From Spongorhabdus nitratireducens (GTDB lineage: Bacteria > Pseudomonadota > Gammaproteobacteria > Pseudomonadales > Endozoicomonadaceae), in assembly GCA_947387575.1 (NCBI GenBank), contig CANDOC010000002.1, positions 64,501-128,500 on the forward strand: DNA of 64,000 nt, given 5' to 3'. Below the pieces are notes generated by a model. That model ran no database searches, was not told the origin of the DNA, and was given only the letters and a program-made list of their open reading frames with translations. Made by a program: the position numbers and the translations under genes. The stretch's first letter is position 1. Each line of letters starts with the position of its first letter. Of this stretch, positions 41,001 to 48,550 are shown piece by piece.

Positions 41001-41413
41001 CGAATCAGGGTGTCATCCTCGATCCCGAAAATACAGGTTGACCTTTTTTTTGCAGCCTTCCTGGACATCATTGATGCCTCGAAAAACGCGGTATTATGAG
41101 CAAGTGATGGAAACAGCCATTGCAGCATCGAGCTATGAAACTTGCACCTTGCTTTCGATACAGCTTGTGCCGCACCTGTAAACTGCTGCTGCTGCTCAAA
41201 GTCCGCCTTCGTCCAGCAGTAATTTCTGTCCGTTGTTGAGCCTCGACTTAAAGTCGCATACTCCTCTGCTCCAGGCAGCGTTGTTTTTGGTGGCCAGAAC
41301 ACTTTGTGAGTAGCATTCCAACGCTGCTTTGGCTTGAGCTGTACAACGGCATAGCTACTATTATTGAAGCCAATCAAGATCAAAATCAGAGCAAGTAATT
41401 TCCTCATGCTCAT
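35078..41413 (-). CDS. Giant uncharacterised secreted protein with proline-rich, tyrosine-motif and jelly-roll-like regions
   Basis: A 2111-residue protein I do not recognise. The N-terminus is a signal peptide (MRKLLALILILIG, cleavage near SSYA). A cysteine-bearing globular part runs to about residue 450. Residues about 470-790 are low-complexity Ser/Thr/Pro, with proline runs near 527-535, 603-612 and 677-690. Tyrosine motifs follow in acidic contexts: ELYSTAEV (Tyr553), ELYNNIYGT (Tyr839, Tyr843), EIYDSIV (Tyr1131), EYGIYESA (Tyr1141, Tyr1144), QIYDTPV (Tyr1369) and EEEYDN (Tyr1379). From about residue 840 there are several modules of beta-sandwich character; the last four each contain an IAG motif (Ile1553, 1702, 1938, 2083), ending in VNIAGVKLELGAQATEF, typical of jelly-roll binding modules. 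It splits rplU from ispB. Confidence 0.75.
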   Translation of the reverse strand: MSMRKLLALILILIGFNNSSYAVVQLKPKQRWNATHKVFWPPKTTLPGAEEYATLSRGSTTDRNYCWTKADFEQQQQFTGAAQAVSKARCKFHSSMLQWLFPSLAHNTAFFEASMMSRKAAKKRSTCIFGIEDDTLIRSFSYDSGDYIALSPHKTAGLFSPFQVEWAPDPEKKECGSVVFLVMGSRPVSESTPLPDCLKEYALVEHHRTAQGYGSRILKQLDDCENKPVLMTLPTDSAEPMVIRMDSLNVRLMVIRKVEIIDKDKRASARARCIITSIDIRRKTKTGIKSLQRSESSLLEPWILRHASFSCEFKLDALPAASTHRIAVVEGDKDVPLYLSVGWVNPSLATMESQLYEQKRSGGSSASLTSDFEFTSASASVIAFILTFKPAVPTATEDSFVHIATFGLTTSGSEGGEVAGACDYKTKVTMCSVDEHQMTSLGQFQQQLHQRTPSGSRLSKYLDSSCVGDSDILGLLGLSRPPKPSKPAIPSGAGLTRSSSTVSSTSLVFQSSSGSMERKSKSAPTAPLPPPPTPPTDSTLLSPLIDDTEGELYSTAEVETGKLTTTTSSSSILTLTSSTPTDKWAPPEGGASAYLSPEPFRKNLPPAPPPPVSRPTVSSSAPVLSSTTVQAKIVRKDADRKALTSVRSTTRDVVMPGTLPKKLNSNILAKFGGGVSSGRVPPAPSTKPVPPWKTTATATVGKVKDVSSSTVSSASKMPAVVTSSTSRNTDTRSTVTTVSTPSVVTSTGSVSTDTVPSTTSPEVSAAAAVILNADTLPLARVKNEEKGPGEIVDELETVELPMVLPPSAPPPVVIGKEETPVEQKVTWSAGDDSGSQELYNNIYGTKIDPDNVQKSAPIAWRWLADTKKHGVDGKTSPAEETDSNSYTFRLQSPYGGDETSADCWMHITFTSNDNLPAWHPLKTGNSIVDIRRPDWKFATGVVLNRPFVNVEGKNELILTVRRQVGLPVPECKAPLRQMLDASYPIGGSLVVVSFKVKSTVPGKLQCGIADLTTSKMLACGDYSVSSEWQQVDLALRVGEADSDSKLFFCPMWNRNRQFEREDDVIRFARIKLIPLSAAGLLCTPVQQTAAAKAPTPVPSEVTTTTTDVSASTELPKLEGFNPLTETAEEIYDSIVTDNCEYGIYESATDQTYNVSSVCQPPPPEGPPPEDWTPDASLLFFPGTSTSWACSQDVTLKIGAMENGDPLVSFKSNFTTEQQSDLVCSQALRIAPGLLAGHQLHLSGHFIAPVDSTLALYLISDEGAEQCIGSLPGLGMTQWFDIDHCFDLNSDITSSRSVSLYIYDESYDGDSESCPCLQTESDFIIFSPLELNLADPSQFDRGSLRPSIPKSRGFSNPWVGLADDDEDQIYDTPVLDEEEYDNADDDYNLLASSGFETPLFQKQCLLHTKSPSNWFLWPAGKPVAESDGIFCDDIETPFQDVDQPVIRIEYGSQSIDSLTQHIAPGLVDDSVERDFVVSFWIRSEGCTGTLYTSINNSEGIISMEGYPVTGEKWQRRVRRLKVPAGCDSAQNGLTFYLFSGMQALLKKSGDCVEIAGLDFRYEPNLVIGGESWAVWSEGAVAEGRGRVIVNTGPAPTKTALLLEYEASASPVGALTQCVTLDSEQDHVAGLSLSCWIKSSQPGSVLSSLNSDDGGILAMESYEVGPSWKKIRLSAPSVSSSNVTCYVASCLENLLSVSGGQVQIAGVELLSSTDVEESNQEAIEYEGDAGLTLAEAMAEEGSDASPVLLSANTPVHTSETINSSAAHNTLQQGRNLLKNSDFAPVQFTAGSLFGNEDLTEWTVWTSEGISTAGELSLRADDSSPFKWSGRQVLHLEYGNTPITALTGNIPASKLLGAEGKPIVLSCWIRLGPGQGNKDLYTSISKVRDGNTLSFQSCPAGEGWERRVIKYKGLTEAEDLMVYLLTSVNVALTEPGHWVEIAGLDIRPEPEIAELDECWLFRDENQDLQSNGVRIVINDGPAPVQTALRLEYRDSECCIDAICQPLSVSPDSFVTSGPVTLSLWVRASQVASLLSAVGGQVNSYMTSADWHRVIVTYDEISSLDGEVCLAGFLRNILKQTGGFVNIAGVKLELGAQATEFLPQEAAFITEQSGL

Positions 41414-41706
41414 GTCAGGCAGGCCCTGTCTTTATTTTCGGAAGTAAATATGGACGAAAGTCTAGTTCACTAACTTTCAAGTCTCGCTGCTTGCAATGTA
41501 GTAGAAATACTTTCTCCATTTTTCTTTTGTGCTTTTGAAATAAAAACTGTTCTGATTTATTTGATTAAATAATTATTCTTAATGTGCCAATGTGATGCTT
41601 CTTTATTCCAAACTGCCTCCCGCTTAACAAACAGATGTATCCGCGTCTGCTTCTGCCGGGTTAAATCGTTACAATCAGGCAATACCTGATAAGCATGCTT
41701 GTATGC
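41414..41706. other. AT-rich intergenic region between the giant gene and ispB
   Basis: No gene is supported here. The stretch 41515-41585 is very AT-rich and probably holds the promoter of the minus-strand giant gene, though no clean -35/-10 pair stands out. Confidence 0.4.
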
Positions 41707-41735
41707 TTGACACCTACAGCACCGCCCCCTACGAT
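41707..41735 (+). promoter_or_regulatory. ispB promoter
   Basis: TTGACA (41707-41712), a 17-bp spacer and TACGAT (41730-41735) lie 38 bp before the ispB start codon. Confidence 0.65.
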
Positions 41736-41772
41736 GCGGCGAGACAATAACGCTCATGGTCTGGAGACCTTC

Positions 41773-42753
41773 ATGCCCGCACGCGCAAGCGTTCAAGCAC
41801 TGTTTGACCCGGTTGCCGGGGATTTTTCCGCTGTTAATGACTATATAAAAGAGCGCCTTGCATCTGATGTCGGGCTTGTTCAGACCATCAGCCACTACAT
41901 TGTGCAAAGTGGAGGCAAGCGGCTGCGTCCGTTGCTGGTGCTTCTGGCCGCCCGGGCATGCGGTTATCAGGGCAATAAACATATCCACCTTGCTGCTTCA
42001 ATTGAATTTCTGCATACCGCAACATTGCTGCACGATGATGTTGTTGATACCTCGGACCTTCGCCGCGGCCGCTCTACTGCCAATGCCAAATGGGGCAATG
42101 CTCCCAGTGTACTGGTAGGTGATTTCCTTCATTCCCGTGCATTTCAGATGATGGTCTCCATCGGTGATATGCCTGTCATGGAAGTACTTGCCCATGCCAC
42201 CTGCGTTATTGCAGAGGGTGAAGTCCAGCAATTGATGAATATCCGGGATGCCAGCATTACTGAAGAGTGCTACATGGAGGTAATCCGCAGCAAAACGGCG
42301 ATGCTGTTTGAAGCTTCATCCCAAACCGCAGCTCTGTTGAGTGATGTATCCAGCGAACTGACTGAGGACATGCGCCAGTATGGCAATCATCTCGGGCTGG
42401 CATTTCAGCTGGTTGATGATGCGCTGGACTACACCGGAAACAGTGAAGAACTGGGAAAAAATGTAGGCGATGATCTGGAGGAGGGCAAACCGACCCTGCC
42501 TCTGATTCAGGCCATGAAGTGCGGTACTGAAGAACAGAAAACTCTGGTCCGTCAGGCCATTCAGCAAGGTGGCCGGGAACATTTTGAAGCAGTGATCGAA
42601 GCCGTTCGGGAAAGTGGCGCGCTGGATTACACCACAGCCAAAGCCCGCTATCACGCTGAAATGGCTGCCGGTTATCTGAATCGTCTGGAAGAGTCTCCAT
42701 ATAAGGATGCTTTGCTCGAATTAACTCGGTTTGCAGTGGCCCGCACCAACTAA
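41773..42753 (+). CDS. ispB: Octaprenyl diphosphate synthase-type polyprenyl synthetase
   Basis: IspB, 326 residues, builds the ubiquinone side chain by adding IPP units to farnesyl diphosphate. Both aspartate-rich motifs are intact: LLHDDVVDTSDLRRGR and LVDDALDYTG, as is the GGKRLRPLLVLLAA segment. The start is ATG at 41773 (MPARASVQALFD) with GGAG eight bases upstream; a longer frame from 41695 would add 26 residues not seen in relatives and would cover the promoter. Normally divergent and adjacent to rplU, here displaced by the giant gene. Confidence 0.94.
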   Translation: MPARASVQALFDPVAGDFSAVNDYIKERLASDVGLVQTISHYIVQSGGKRLRPLLVLLAARACGYQGNKHIHLAASIEFLHTATLLHDDVVDTSDLRRGRSTANAKWGNAPSVLVGDFLHSRAFQMMVSIGDMPVMEVLAHATCVIAEGEVQQLMNIRDASITEECYMEVIRSKTAMLFEASSQTAALLSDVSSELTEDMRQYGNHLGLAFQLVDDALDYTGNSEELGKNVGDDLEEGKPTLPLIQAMKCGTEEQKTLVRQAIQQGGREHFEAVIEAVRESGALDYTTAKARYHAEMAAGYLNRLEESPYKDALLELTRFAVARTN

Positions 42754-42819
42754 CGTGCGCTTGATCGCACCCTCAATTCCTCAATAGAGTTATTGCCGTG
42801 CACTGATACCTTGCAGGTA

Positions 42820-43047
42820 TCAGTGCAGCATACTGTTCAATTCCTCGATTACTGGCGCCCAGTCAGCATCCTCTTTCCACGCATCCTCCAGAAACTTTGC
42901 CTGCGCCGACGACCACCACAATGCTTCCTGTAGTCGCTGACCAGAAGGCAGATGATGGGTATTCACGAAATCGGCAATTGCCTTCTCACTCGCTGGCATA
43001 CCCAGCTGCAGGAACAGATTTGTCAGGTTGTGGGCAATAATTTCCAT
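42820..43047 (-). CDS. DUF2789 family protein
   Basis: A 75-residue protein of the DUF2789 family, small conserved proteins of unknown function in Pseudomonas and relatives. The start at 43047 is decided by AAGGAGG just upstream; the frame extends five codons further. Family features are HNLTNLFLQLGMPASEKAI, a histidine pair, and the C-terminal FLEDAWKEDADWAPVIEELN. It is convergent with ispB, and no function can be inferred from context. Confidence 0.82.
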   Translation of the reverse strand: MEIIAHNLTNLFLQLGMPASEKAIADFVNTHHLPSGQRLQEALWWSSAQAKFLEDAWKEDADWAPVIEELNSMLH

Positions 43048-43369
43048 CTTCCCCTCCTTCATACACGTTACATGACGTTAAAGATTTCAGCTTCAACTGT
43101 TCGGGACAGCGCTAAACTAGGGACACAATCATGGAAGTTAACCATTTTCGTCAATTACGGACGAAGGCAGCCTGTTTTCCGCCTTACGGATCAGTATAAT
43201 GGCCGGCTTTCGTCGTCATGCCAGTTTTTTTCCACAGTTCACTCCCTCCTGAGTCAACTGTTTGCCTTGCTGTGGTTTGCTGTTTCAGAAACCACGCCGG
43301 CACCCGGAAGCTGAACGACCATGACGATGTAGTATCCTTCGCCCGTTCGCAGAAAGTTAAGGTGCAGCC
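43048..43369. other. Intergenic region, no gene seen
   Basis: A 322-bp divergent promoter region between the DUF2789 gene and the GIY-YIG gene. A 22-codon frame beginning at 43131 lacks support. No promoter or structured RNA stands out. Confidence 0.4.
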
Positions 43370-44440
43370 TTGATTATCTTTACCATAACCAACAAGGTTA
43401 CCGGCCAGGTTTATGTCGGTTCGACCCGTAACGACCTCGAATGTCAGTGGGCCAAAATTCAGGCCGCGACTGAACAGGGGCTGGACTTCCCGCTTTACCG
43501 GGCTATTCGCACCCATGGTGAAGATGCCTTCGATGTAGAAGAGTGGGACCGTGCAGAAGACCGGCAGGAACTGCTGGAGCTTGAAGAAGAAGCTATTGAG
43601 CGGCTGGGTGCTATCAGCCTGCGGGGACACAAAACCAGTACGGTTGTGATTCGCCCCAAGAAAAAGGTTCGCAAGCGCAAGAGCGCAGCGGATAAGGAAG
43701 TAGCCTTCCTGTTGGCTCAGATTCAGTCTGAAGATGCAACTGTTGATGACTTGCCGCCGCCAACAAATCTGTCTTCTCCCAAGACTGATGATGAGAATCA
43801 GGACACGGCTCCGAAAGGGCAGGTCATCAAGAAAGCTCAGCAGCCGGAAGCTACAGCTGCAGTCAGTAAACCTGTCGCTTCTCCTGTTGCCGGCACCAAA
43901 CCTGCTGCTGTCTCTCAAGCCAGACCGGTTCAACAGCCTCAGCAGGAGAAAAGTGTCCCGGCTCAGGCGACAGCTGTAGCTGCAGAGGCTGCGGCTAAAT
44001 CTCAGGGCTCAACCAGCAGTGCTCGGGTTGAGTTGCCGGAAATTAATCTGGACAGTGATATCAGCAGTCAGCTGGCTGCCATTCAGGCTGCTGCCGATGC
44101 AGTGCTGGCGGGTAACTCCGGCGCAGCAAGTTCGCTCTCCATGCTGGACAAGCAACCTGCAGCCAAGCCGGAAGCTACCATTGCTGAAATAAAGCCTCAG
44201 GTTCAACAGCCTCAACCAGAGCCGGAGCCCGAGATTGATGAACGTACCCGTCGAATGATGGATGCGGTTAAACGACACAGGCAGCAAATAGCACAGCATT
44301 CACCGGAAACAGACAAGCAGGAGCAGAACAAGCTGGCCGTATTGCTGGCTGATATGGACACGCGCGCACAGGAAATGACTCAGGCTGCAAATAATGCAAC
44401 CGAAGGTACTCTGTCATTGATTACTGCCAACGCGGCGTAA
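43370..44440 (+). CDS. Protein with degenerate GIY-YIG domain and long Ala/Gln-rich tail
   Basis: A 356-residue protein. Residues 1-95 fold as a GIY-YIG nuclease domain by pattern (IIFTITNKVTGQVYVGSTR, then LYRAIRTHGEDAFDVEEWD and ELLELEEEAIERLG). The first tyrosine is Phe, the catalytic arginine position is Gln (LECQW), and the terminal Asn motif is not seen, so nuclease activity is doubtful. A basic patch (RPKKKVRKRKSA) and a long Ala-, Gln- and Pro-rich linker follow, with a helical C-terminus. The start is TTG at 43370 with AAGGTG six bases upstream; no ATG would preserve the first strand. A shared terminator lies between it and the convergent antiporter gene. Confidence 0.72.
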   Translation: MIIFTITNKVTGQVYVGSTRNDLECQWAKIQAATEQGLDFPLYRAIRTHGEDAFDVEEWDRAEDRQELLELEEEAIERLGAISLRGHKTSTVVIRPKKKVRKRKSAADKEVAFLLAQIQSEDATVDDLPPPTNLSSPKTDDENQDTAPKGQVIKKAQQPEATAAVSKPVASPVAGTKPAAVSQARPVQQPQQEKSVPAQATAVAAEAAAKSQGSTSSARVELPEINLDSDISSQLAAIQAAADAVLAGNSGAASSLSMLDKQPAAKPEATIAEIKPQVQQPQPEPEPEIDERTRRMMDAVKRHRQQIAQHSPETDKQEQNKLAVLLADMDTRAQEMTQAANNATEGTLSLITANAA

Positions 44441-44455
44441 ACTCCAGAGACAGAT

Positions 44456-44491
44456 AAAAAAACGGGCGCTCGATAAGCGCCCGTTTTTTTA
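44456..44491. terminator. Bidirectional terminator
   Basis: Stem AACGGGCGCT/AGCGCCCGTT with A-run on the left and T-run on the right, serving both convergent genes. Confidence 0.88.
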
Positions 44492-44510
44492 TCTGCTGAA
44501 AACCTTGCTT

Positions 44511-45842
44511 CTACAACACCATGGCAGCAAGCCAGCCGAATGCAATTAATGGCAGGTTATAGTGCAGAAAGCTGGGTACTACGGAATCCCAGATATGGTT
44601 GTGCTGTCCATCAACATTCAAACCAACAGTGGGCCCCAGTGTGGAATCCGATGCAGGAGAGCCTGCATCACCAAGTACACCCGCCGTTCCTACCAAAGCA
44701 ACAATAGCCATGGTTGAAAAGTCCATCGCCGTTGCCAAAGGCACATAAATCGCACTGAGAATTGGAACAGTTGAAAAGGCTGAGCCAATCCCCATCGTGA
44801 CCAGCAGTCCTACCAGCAACATCACCAGTGCTGCCAACGCCTGATTACCGCCCATCAGACTGACCGACGTTTCCACCAGCGAAGTGATATGGCCAGTCTG
44901 TTTCAGTACTTCAGAGAAGCCTGAGGCAGTGATCATAATAAAGCCAACCATTGCCATCATTGCCATGCCCTGATTAAAGACCGAATCAGACTCACGAGGC
45001 TTTATCACGCCCCCCAGCATAAACAACAGAAACCCTGCCAAAGCCCCCATCACCAGTGACCCTGTACCCAGTTGAATTACAAAGGCCAGAACAATAGCTG
45101 TAACCGCAATCCAGATGGCTTTGCTGCTGGCAACCGAGGTCAGGTCATCCTGTTCAACCGCATGAATTTTATCAACTTCATAGTGCCTTTTACCGCGGTA
45201 GCTGAAACAGATAGCAATCATCAGCCCGGCAACCATACCGGCGGTAGGTAGCAACATTGCCTGTGGCAGGCTGATATCACTGATATCCAGTCCGTTCTGC
45301 CACAACTGAACTGCCAGCACATCATTCAGAAAGATACCGCCAAAACCGATGGGCACCAGCATATAGGCCGCCACAATCCCAAAGGTGATAGTACAGGCGA
45401 CCAGACGGCGATCCAGTCCCAGTTCAGCCATCACACTTAATAGCGGCGGTATCAGGACAGGTATAAAAGCGATATGAATCGGGATCAGGTTCTGGGACAG
45501 GCAGCTCATTATCAAAATGCCGCCGACCAACCACCACTTGAGCATGGTACTGCCGGAGCCGGAAGCTCGATTGATATTAACCACTCCTACTAATCGACGG
45601 GTAATGACTCCAGGTAATCCAGAGCGGGCTATCGCCACGGCCAGCGCTCCCAGCATGGCATAGTTCAGCGCAACTTTACCGCCGCCAAACGCACCACTTT
45701 CAAAAGCCGCAATGGTTGCCTGAATGCCCATTCCACCGGTAACACCGCCAACCAGTGCAGCAACAATCAGCGCAATAATGACATTAATCCGGCACAAACT
45801 AAGCCCAAGCATGACAATAACTGCCACTACTACAGCATTCAT
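44511..45842 (-). CDS. Na+/H+ antiporter family protein (NhaC-like, YuiF type)
   Basis: A 443-residue membrane protein with about 11-12 helices, of the ion-transporter superfamily group annotated as Na+/H+ antiporters (YuiF-like). Conserved segments include GGVTGGMGIQATIAAFESGAFGGG, LNYAMLGALAVAIARSG, and ALVGTAGVLGDAGSPASDSTLGPT near the C-terminus, where the acidic and Ser/Thr residues likely contact the ion. It could instead carry an amino acid or carboxylate, as some relatives do. It is a single gene on the minus strand. Confidence 0.82.
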   Translation of the reverse strand: MNAVVVAVIVMLGLSLCRINVIIALIVAALVGGVTGGMGIQATIAAFESGAFGGGKVALNYAMLGALAVAIARSGLPGVITRRLVGVVNINRASGSGSTMLKWWLVGGILIMSCLSQNLIPIHIAFIPVLIPPLLSVMAELGLDRRLVACTITFGIVAAYMLVPIGFGGIFLNDVLAVQLWQNGLDISDISLPQAMLLPTAGMVAGLMIAICFSYRGKRHYEVDKIHAVEQDDLTSVASSKAIWIAVTAIVLAFVIQLGTGSLVMGALAGFLLFMLGGVIKPRESDSVFNQGMAMMAMVGFIMITASGFSEVLKQTGHITSLVETSVSLMGGNQALAALVMLLVGLLVTMGIGSAFSTVPILSAIYVPLATAMDFSTMAIVALVGTAGVLGDAGSPASDSTLGPTVGLNVDGQHNHIWDSVVPSFLHYNLPLIAFGWLAAMVL

Positions 45843-46012
45843 TGGAGATGATTCCTTTTTTGAGCGGACTTATCGCCAGAACATGCTTCGCACACTCACT
45901 AAAGGCTGGAAGCGAAACATTTTTGGCTTATGGTTGGTTATTGCCTGCTTTTGACCTGAATCGTACAGAGGGGTTCAACACCACTCTGAATACGTTCGGA
46001 GTATTGGATAGA

Positions 46013-46930
46013 CTAGACTATCTGAGCGGTTCTCATTGAGGCTCTCCCTGCCGCCAGCGCCGGACCGAAACCCGGCCACTTGACGTGAATATCCGGCTCA
46101 GCCCGAAGTATCTTGCCCTCCGCACTGATCAGATACTTAACCCGAATATGTGCTGCAGCCCCCTTCAGGCGAACCGGAAAGGTATCCCCAGTATGAGACT
46201 GATATAACAATGTCTGAATGCCACAATTCTGTTCGAACACATAGTTGCCATCAGGTTTACGGGTAATGTCATAACTCACAAAGTCGTTACCTCCATAAAT
46301 AATCTGCCCCTGATCTCCCATTTGCTCATTGGTCAGCTGGGTTAAGGCCCACAAAGGGTCAGACTGGGAGCTTTGATTAGCTATGGCCGACAGGGTTCGG
46401 ACCAGTTCCGGCTTGCGGCCGGCAAAAGCAGAAAGGGTATCTTTTGCCTGCTCCAGCTTTTCATCATTATTACACTGTCCTTCCAAGCATTTGCTGAACT
46501 CCATGGAGTCGAATACTTTTTTAGGCTCCGCCCCTCTGGGCTGAACATAAAGCCTGACATCCTGGCGGAAAACATCAGACTCAAATGTTTTGGAGATATG
46601 ATCTTCACCAAAACTCTGACCTCGGGTGGGGTCATGCAGCCCATGAATCATTTCTCTTTTTAATTTGACGGGAAAGCGGATCGGGTCACCTGAAAGAACC
46701 GTGTCGACAGGATGTGTCATCCGGGCAGAACCCAGAGCCGGATTAATATTATTGGTATGACTGATAACCCACTGACTCAGGTTTTTAAAGGCCTTCAATG
46801 CCGGGCGCAACATTTTGAAGCGGGGCGTAGTTTCTGCCTGCTCTATTTTCCGCCCGAAGGCTCTGGCCTTGGTGTTTACGCTATAGCTGAAAACCTTTAC
46901 AACCCGGGATACTGTTGCCGAAACCTGCAT
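46013..46930 (-). CDS. Uncharacterised cytosolic protein
   Basis: A 305-residue protein I do not recognise, with no signal peptide or membrane helix. The N-terminal 60 residues are basic and Ser/Thr-rich; the middle holds an acidic, cysteine-bearing stretch (SKCLEGQCNNDEKLEQ); the C-terminal part contains beta-like segments (GNYVFEQNCGIQTLLYQ and VKYLISAEGKILRAEPD). The start ATG has AGGTG six bases upstream. It stands between an antiporter and gor with no operon partner. Size and isolation are compatible with a secreted effector, but nothing proves that. Confidence 0.55.
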   Translation of the reverse strand: MQVSATVSRVVKVFSYSVNTKARAFGRKIEQAETTPRFKMLRPALKAFKNLSQWVISHTNNINPALGSARMTHPVDTVLSGDPIRFPVKLKREMIHGLHDPTRGQSFGEDHISKTFESDVFRQDVRLYVQPRGAEPKKVFDSMEFSKCLEGQCNNDEKLEQAKDTLSAFAGRKPELVRTLSAIANQSSQSDPLWALTQLTNEQMGDQGQIIYGGNDFVSYDITRKPDGNYVFEQNCGIQTLLYQSHTGDTFPVRLKGAAAHIRVKYLISAEGKILRAEPDIHVKWPGFGPALAAGRASMRTAQIV

Positions 46931-46999
46931 ATCTGCACCTGAGAGGTTTTACCTCTGTATGCATCGGCCGTGAGACAGAAAGGTGAATGCTCCTGCCGC

Positions 47000-47030
47000 A
47001 AATAAAAAACCCCGGAATAAGTCCGGGGTT
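47000..47030 (-). terminator. gor terminator
   Basis: Minus-strand stem AACCCCGGA/TCCGGGGTT with a 5-base loop followed by TTTTTTATTT, 20 bp after the gor stop. Confidence 0.87.
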
Positions 47031-47051
47031 ATGGGTCAGAAATACGTTTTA

Positions 47052-48401
47052 TCAGTCCGGGGTTCGCATAGTAACGAACTCTTCTGCAGCCGTAGGATGA
47101 ATTCCGATAGTGGAATCAAATATTGCCTTGGTTGCTCCTGCCTTCAGCGCAACCGCCAGTCCCTGAACAATTTCTCCCGCATCAGCACCGACCATATGAC
47201 AGCCCAGTACCTTATCGGTTGCCTTATCCACCAGCAGCTTCATAAAGGTTTTTTCATCCCGGCCACTGAGCGTGTGCTTCATATGACGGAAGCGGCTGGT
47301 ATATACATCAATGTCTGCATACCGTTCTCTTGCCTGCTCCTCTGTCAGGCCGACAGTGGCGATAGACGGCTGGCTGAAAACGGCAGACGGAATATGGTCA
47401 TAATCAACATTCAGCGGTTCATTGCCAAACAGGTACTTGGCCAGCGCCATACCTTCCGCCAGCGCAACCGGGGTCAGCTGTACCCGGTCAATCACATCAC
47501 CAACCGCATAAATGCTGGGTACTGAAGTCCGGAAGTGATCATCAACAACAACCGCGCCTTTTGCATTGACTTCAACGCCTGCTTTGTCCAGTCCCAGGTT
47601 GTCAATTTTAGGGCGGCGACCCGTGGCATAGAGCACAACATCAGTATTCAGGGTTGAACCATCTTCAAAGGTAACATCCAGAGAACCGTCGTCTTTTTTG
47701 TCAATGCTGGCGACATTGGTATTGAAGCGAAGATCAACACCTTTCTTCAGCATCTCTTCTTTCAGGGTCAGGCGCACAGCTTCATCAAATCCGCGCAGGA
47801 ACAATTCACCACGATAAGCCTGTACAGTTTCTGCACCCAGCCCACTCAGGATGCCGGCAAACTCAACCGCGATATATCCACCACCAACGACCAGTGCCCG
47901 CTTCGGGAACTGCTCCAGATAGAACACTTCATTCGAAGTAATAACATGTTCACTGCCCGGGAATTCCGGCACAAACGGCCAGCCACCCGGTGCCAGCAAA
48001 ATGTGCTCGGCAGTAATTTCACGATCGCCGACTTTTACCGTATTCGGGCCTGTCAGCTCGGCATGACCTTCAACAATATCGACACCGGCATTACCCAGCA
48101 TATTGCGATAGATACCGTTCAGTCGTTCAATTTCTTTGGTTTTGTTATCGCGCAGTGTCGGCCAGTCAAAACTTGCACCCTCTACAGTCCAGCCAAAGCC
48201 TCGGGCATCCTGAAAATCTTCATGGAAGTGAGAGCCGTAAACAAACAGCTTCTTGGGTACACAACCAACATTGACGCAGGTTCCCCCCAGGTAGCGCTCC
48301 TCCGCCACACCAACTCTGGCACCCAGACTGGCAGCAATACGGCTGGCCCGGACACCGCCGGAGCCGGCGCCTACTACAAAAAAGTCGTAATCGTATTTCA
48401 T
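47052..48401 (-). CDS. gor: Glutathione-disulfide reductase
   Basis: A 449-residue FAD-dependent disulfide reductase that regenerates GSH with NADPH. The FAD motif is [14 protein letters not shown], the redox pair is [14 protein letters not shown], the NADPH motif is [13 protein letters not shown], and the C-terminal catalytic motif is [10 protein letters not shown]. The substrate-specific residues suit GSH rather than dihydrolipoamide. It is divergent from rlmG and has its own terminator. Confidence 0.94.
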   Translation of the reverse strand: MKYDYDFFVVGAGSGGVRASRIAASLGARVGVAEERYLGGTCVNVGCVPKKLFVYGSHFHEDFQDARGFGWTVEGASFDWPTLRDNKTKEIERLNGIYRNMLGNAGVDIVEGHAELTGPNTVKVGDREITAEHILLAPGGWPFVPEFPGSEHVITSNEVFYLEQFPKRALVVGGGYIAVEFAGILSGLGAETVQAYRGELFLRGFDEAVRLTLKEEMLKKGVDLRFNTNVASIDKKDDGSLDVTFEDGSTLNTDVVLYATGRRPKIDNLGLDKAGVEVNAKGAVVVDDHFRTSVPSIYAVGDVIDRVQLTPVALAEGMALAKYLFGNEPLNVDYDHIPSAVFSQPSIATVGLTEEQARERYADIDVYTSRFRHMKHTLSGRDEKTFMKLLVDKATDKVLGCHMVGADAGEIVQGLAVALKAGATKAIFDSTIGIHPTAAEEFVTMRTPD

Positions 48402-48550
48402 TTTGGTTTTACCTGTTGCTGTTCCGGCTGTGCAGCAAGAGTGCTGATTTCAGAACAGTGACATCATGCCTGTTATATTGTTTATGGAGACTACACGAAC
48501 CAAATACAACTGGATATGCTGCTTCTGATAGAATGCACTGATTTACAGTT

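Noticed and set aside
41695-41772. Longer ispB start at 41695
   Set aside because: The extension would cover the TTGACA-N17-TACGAT promoter and is absent from the family.
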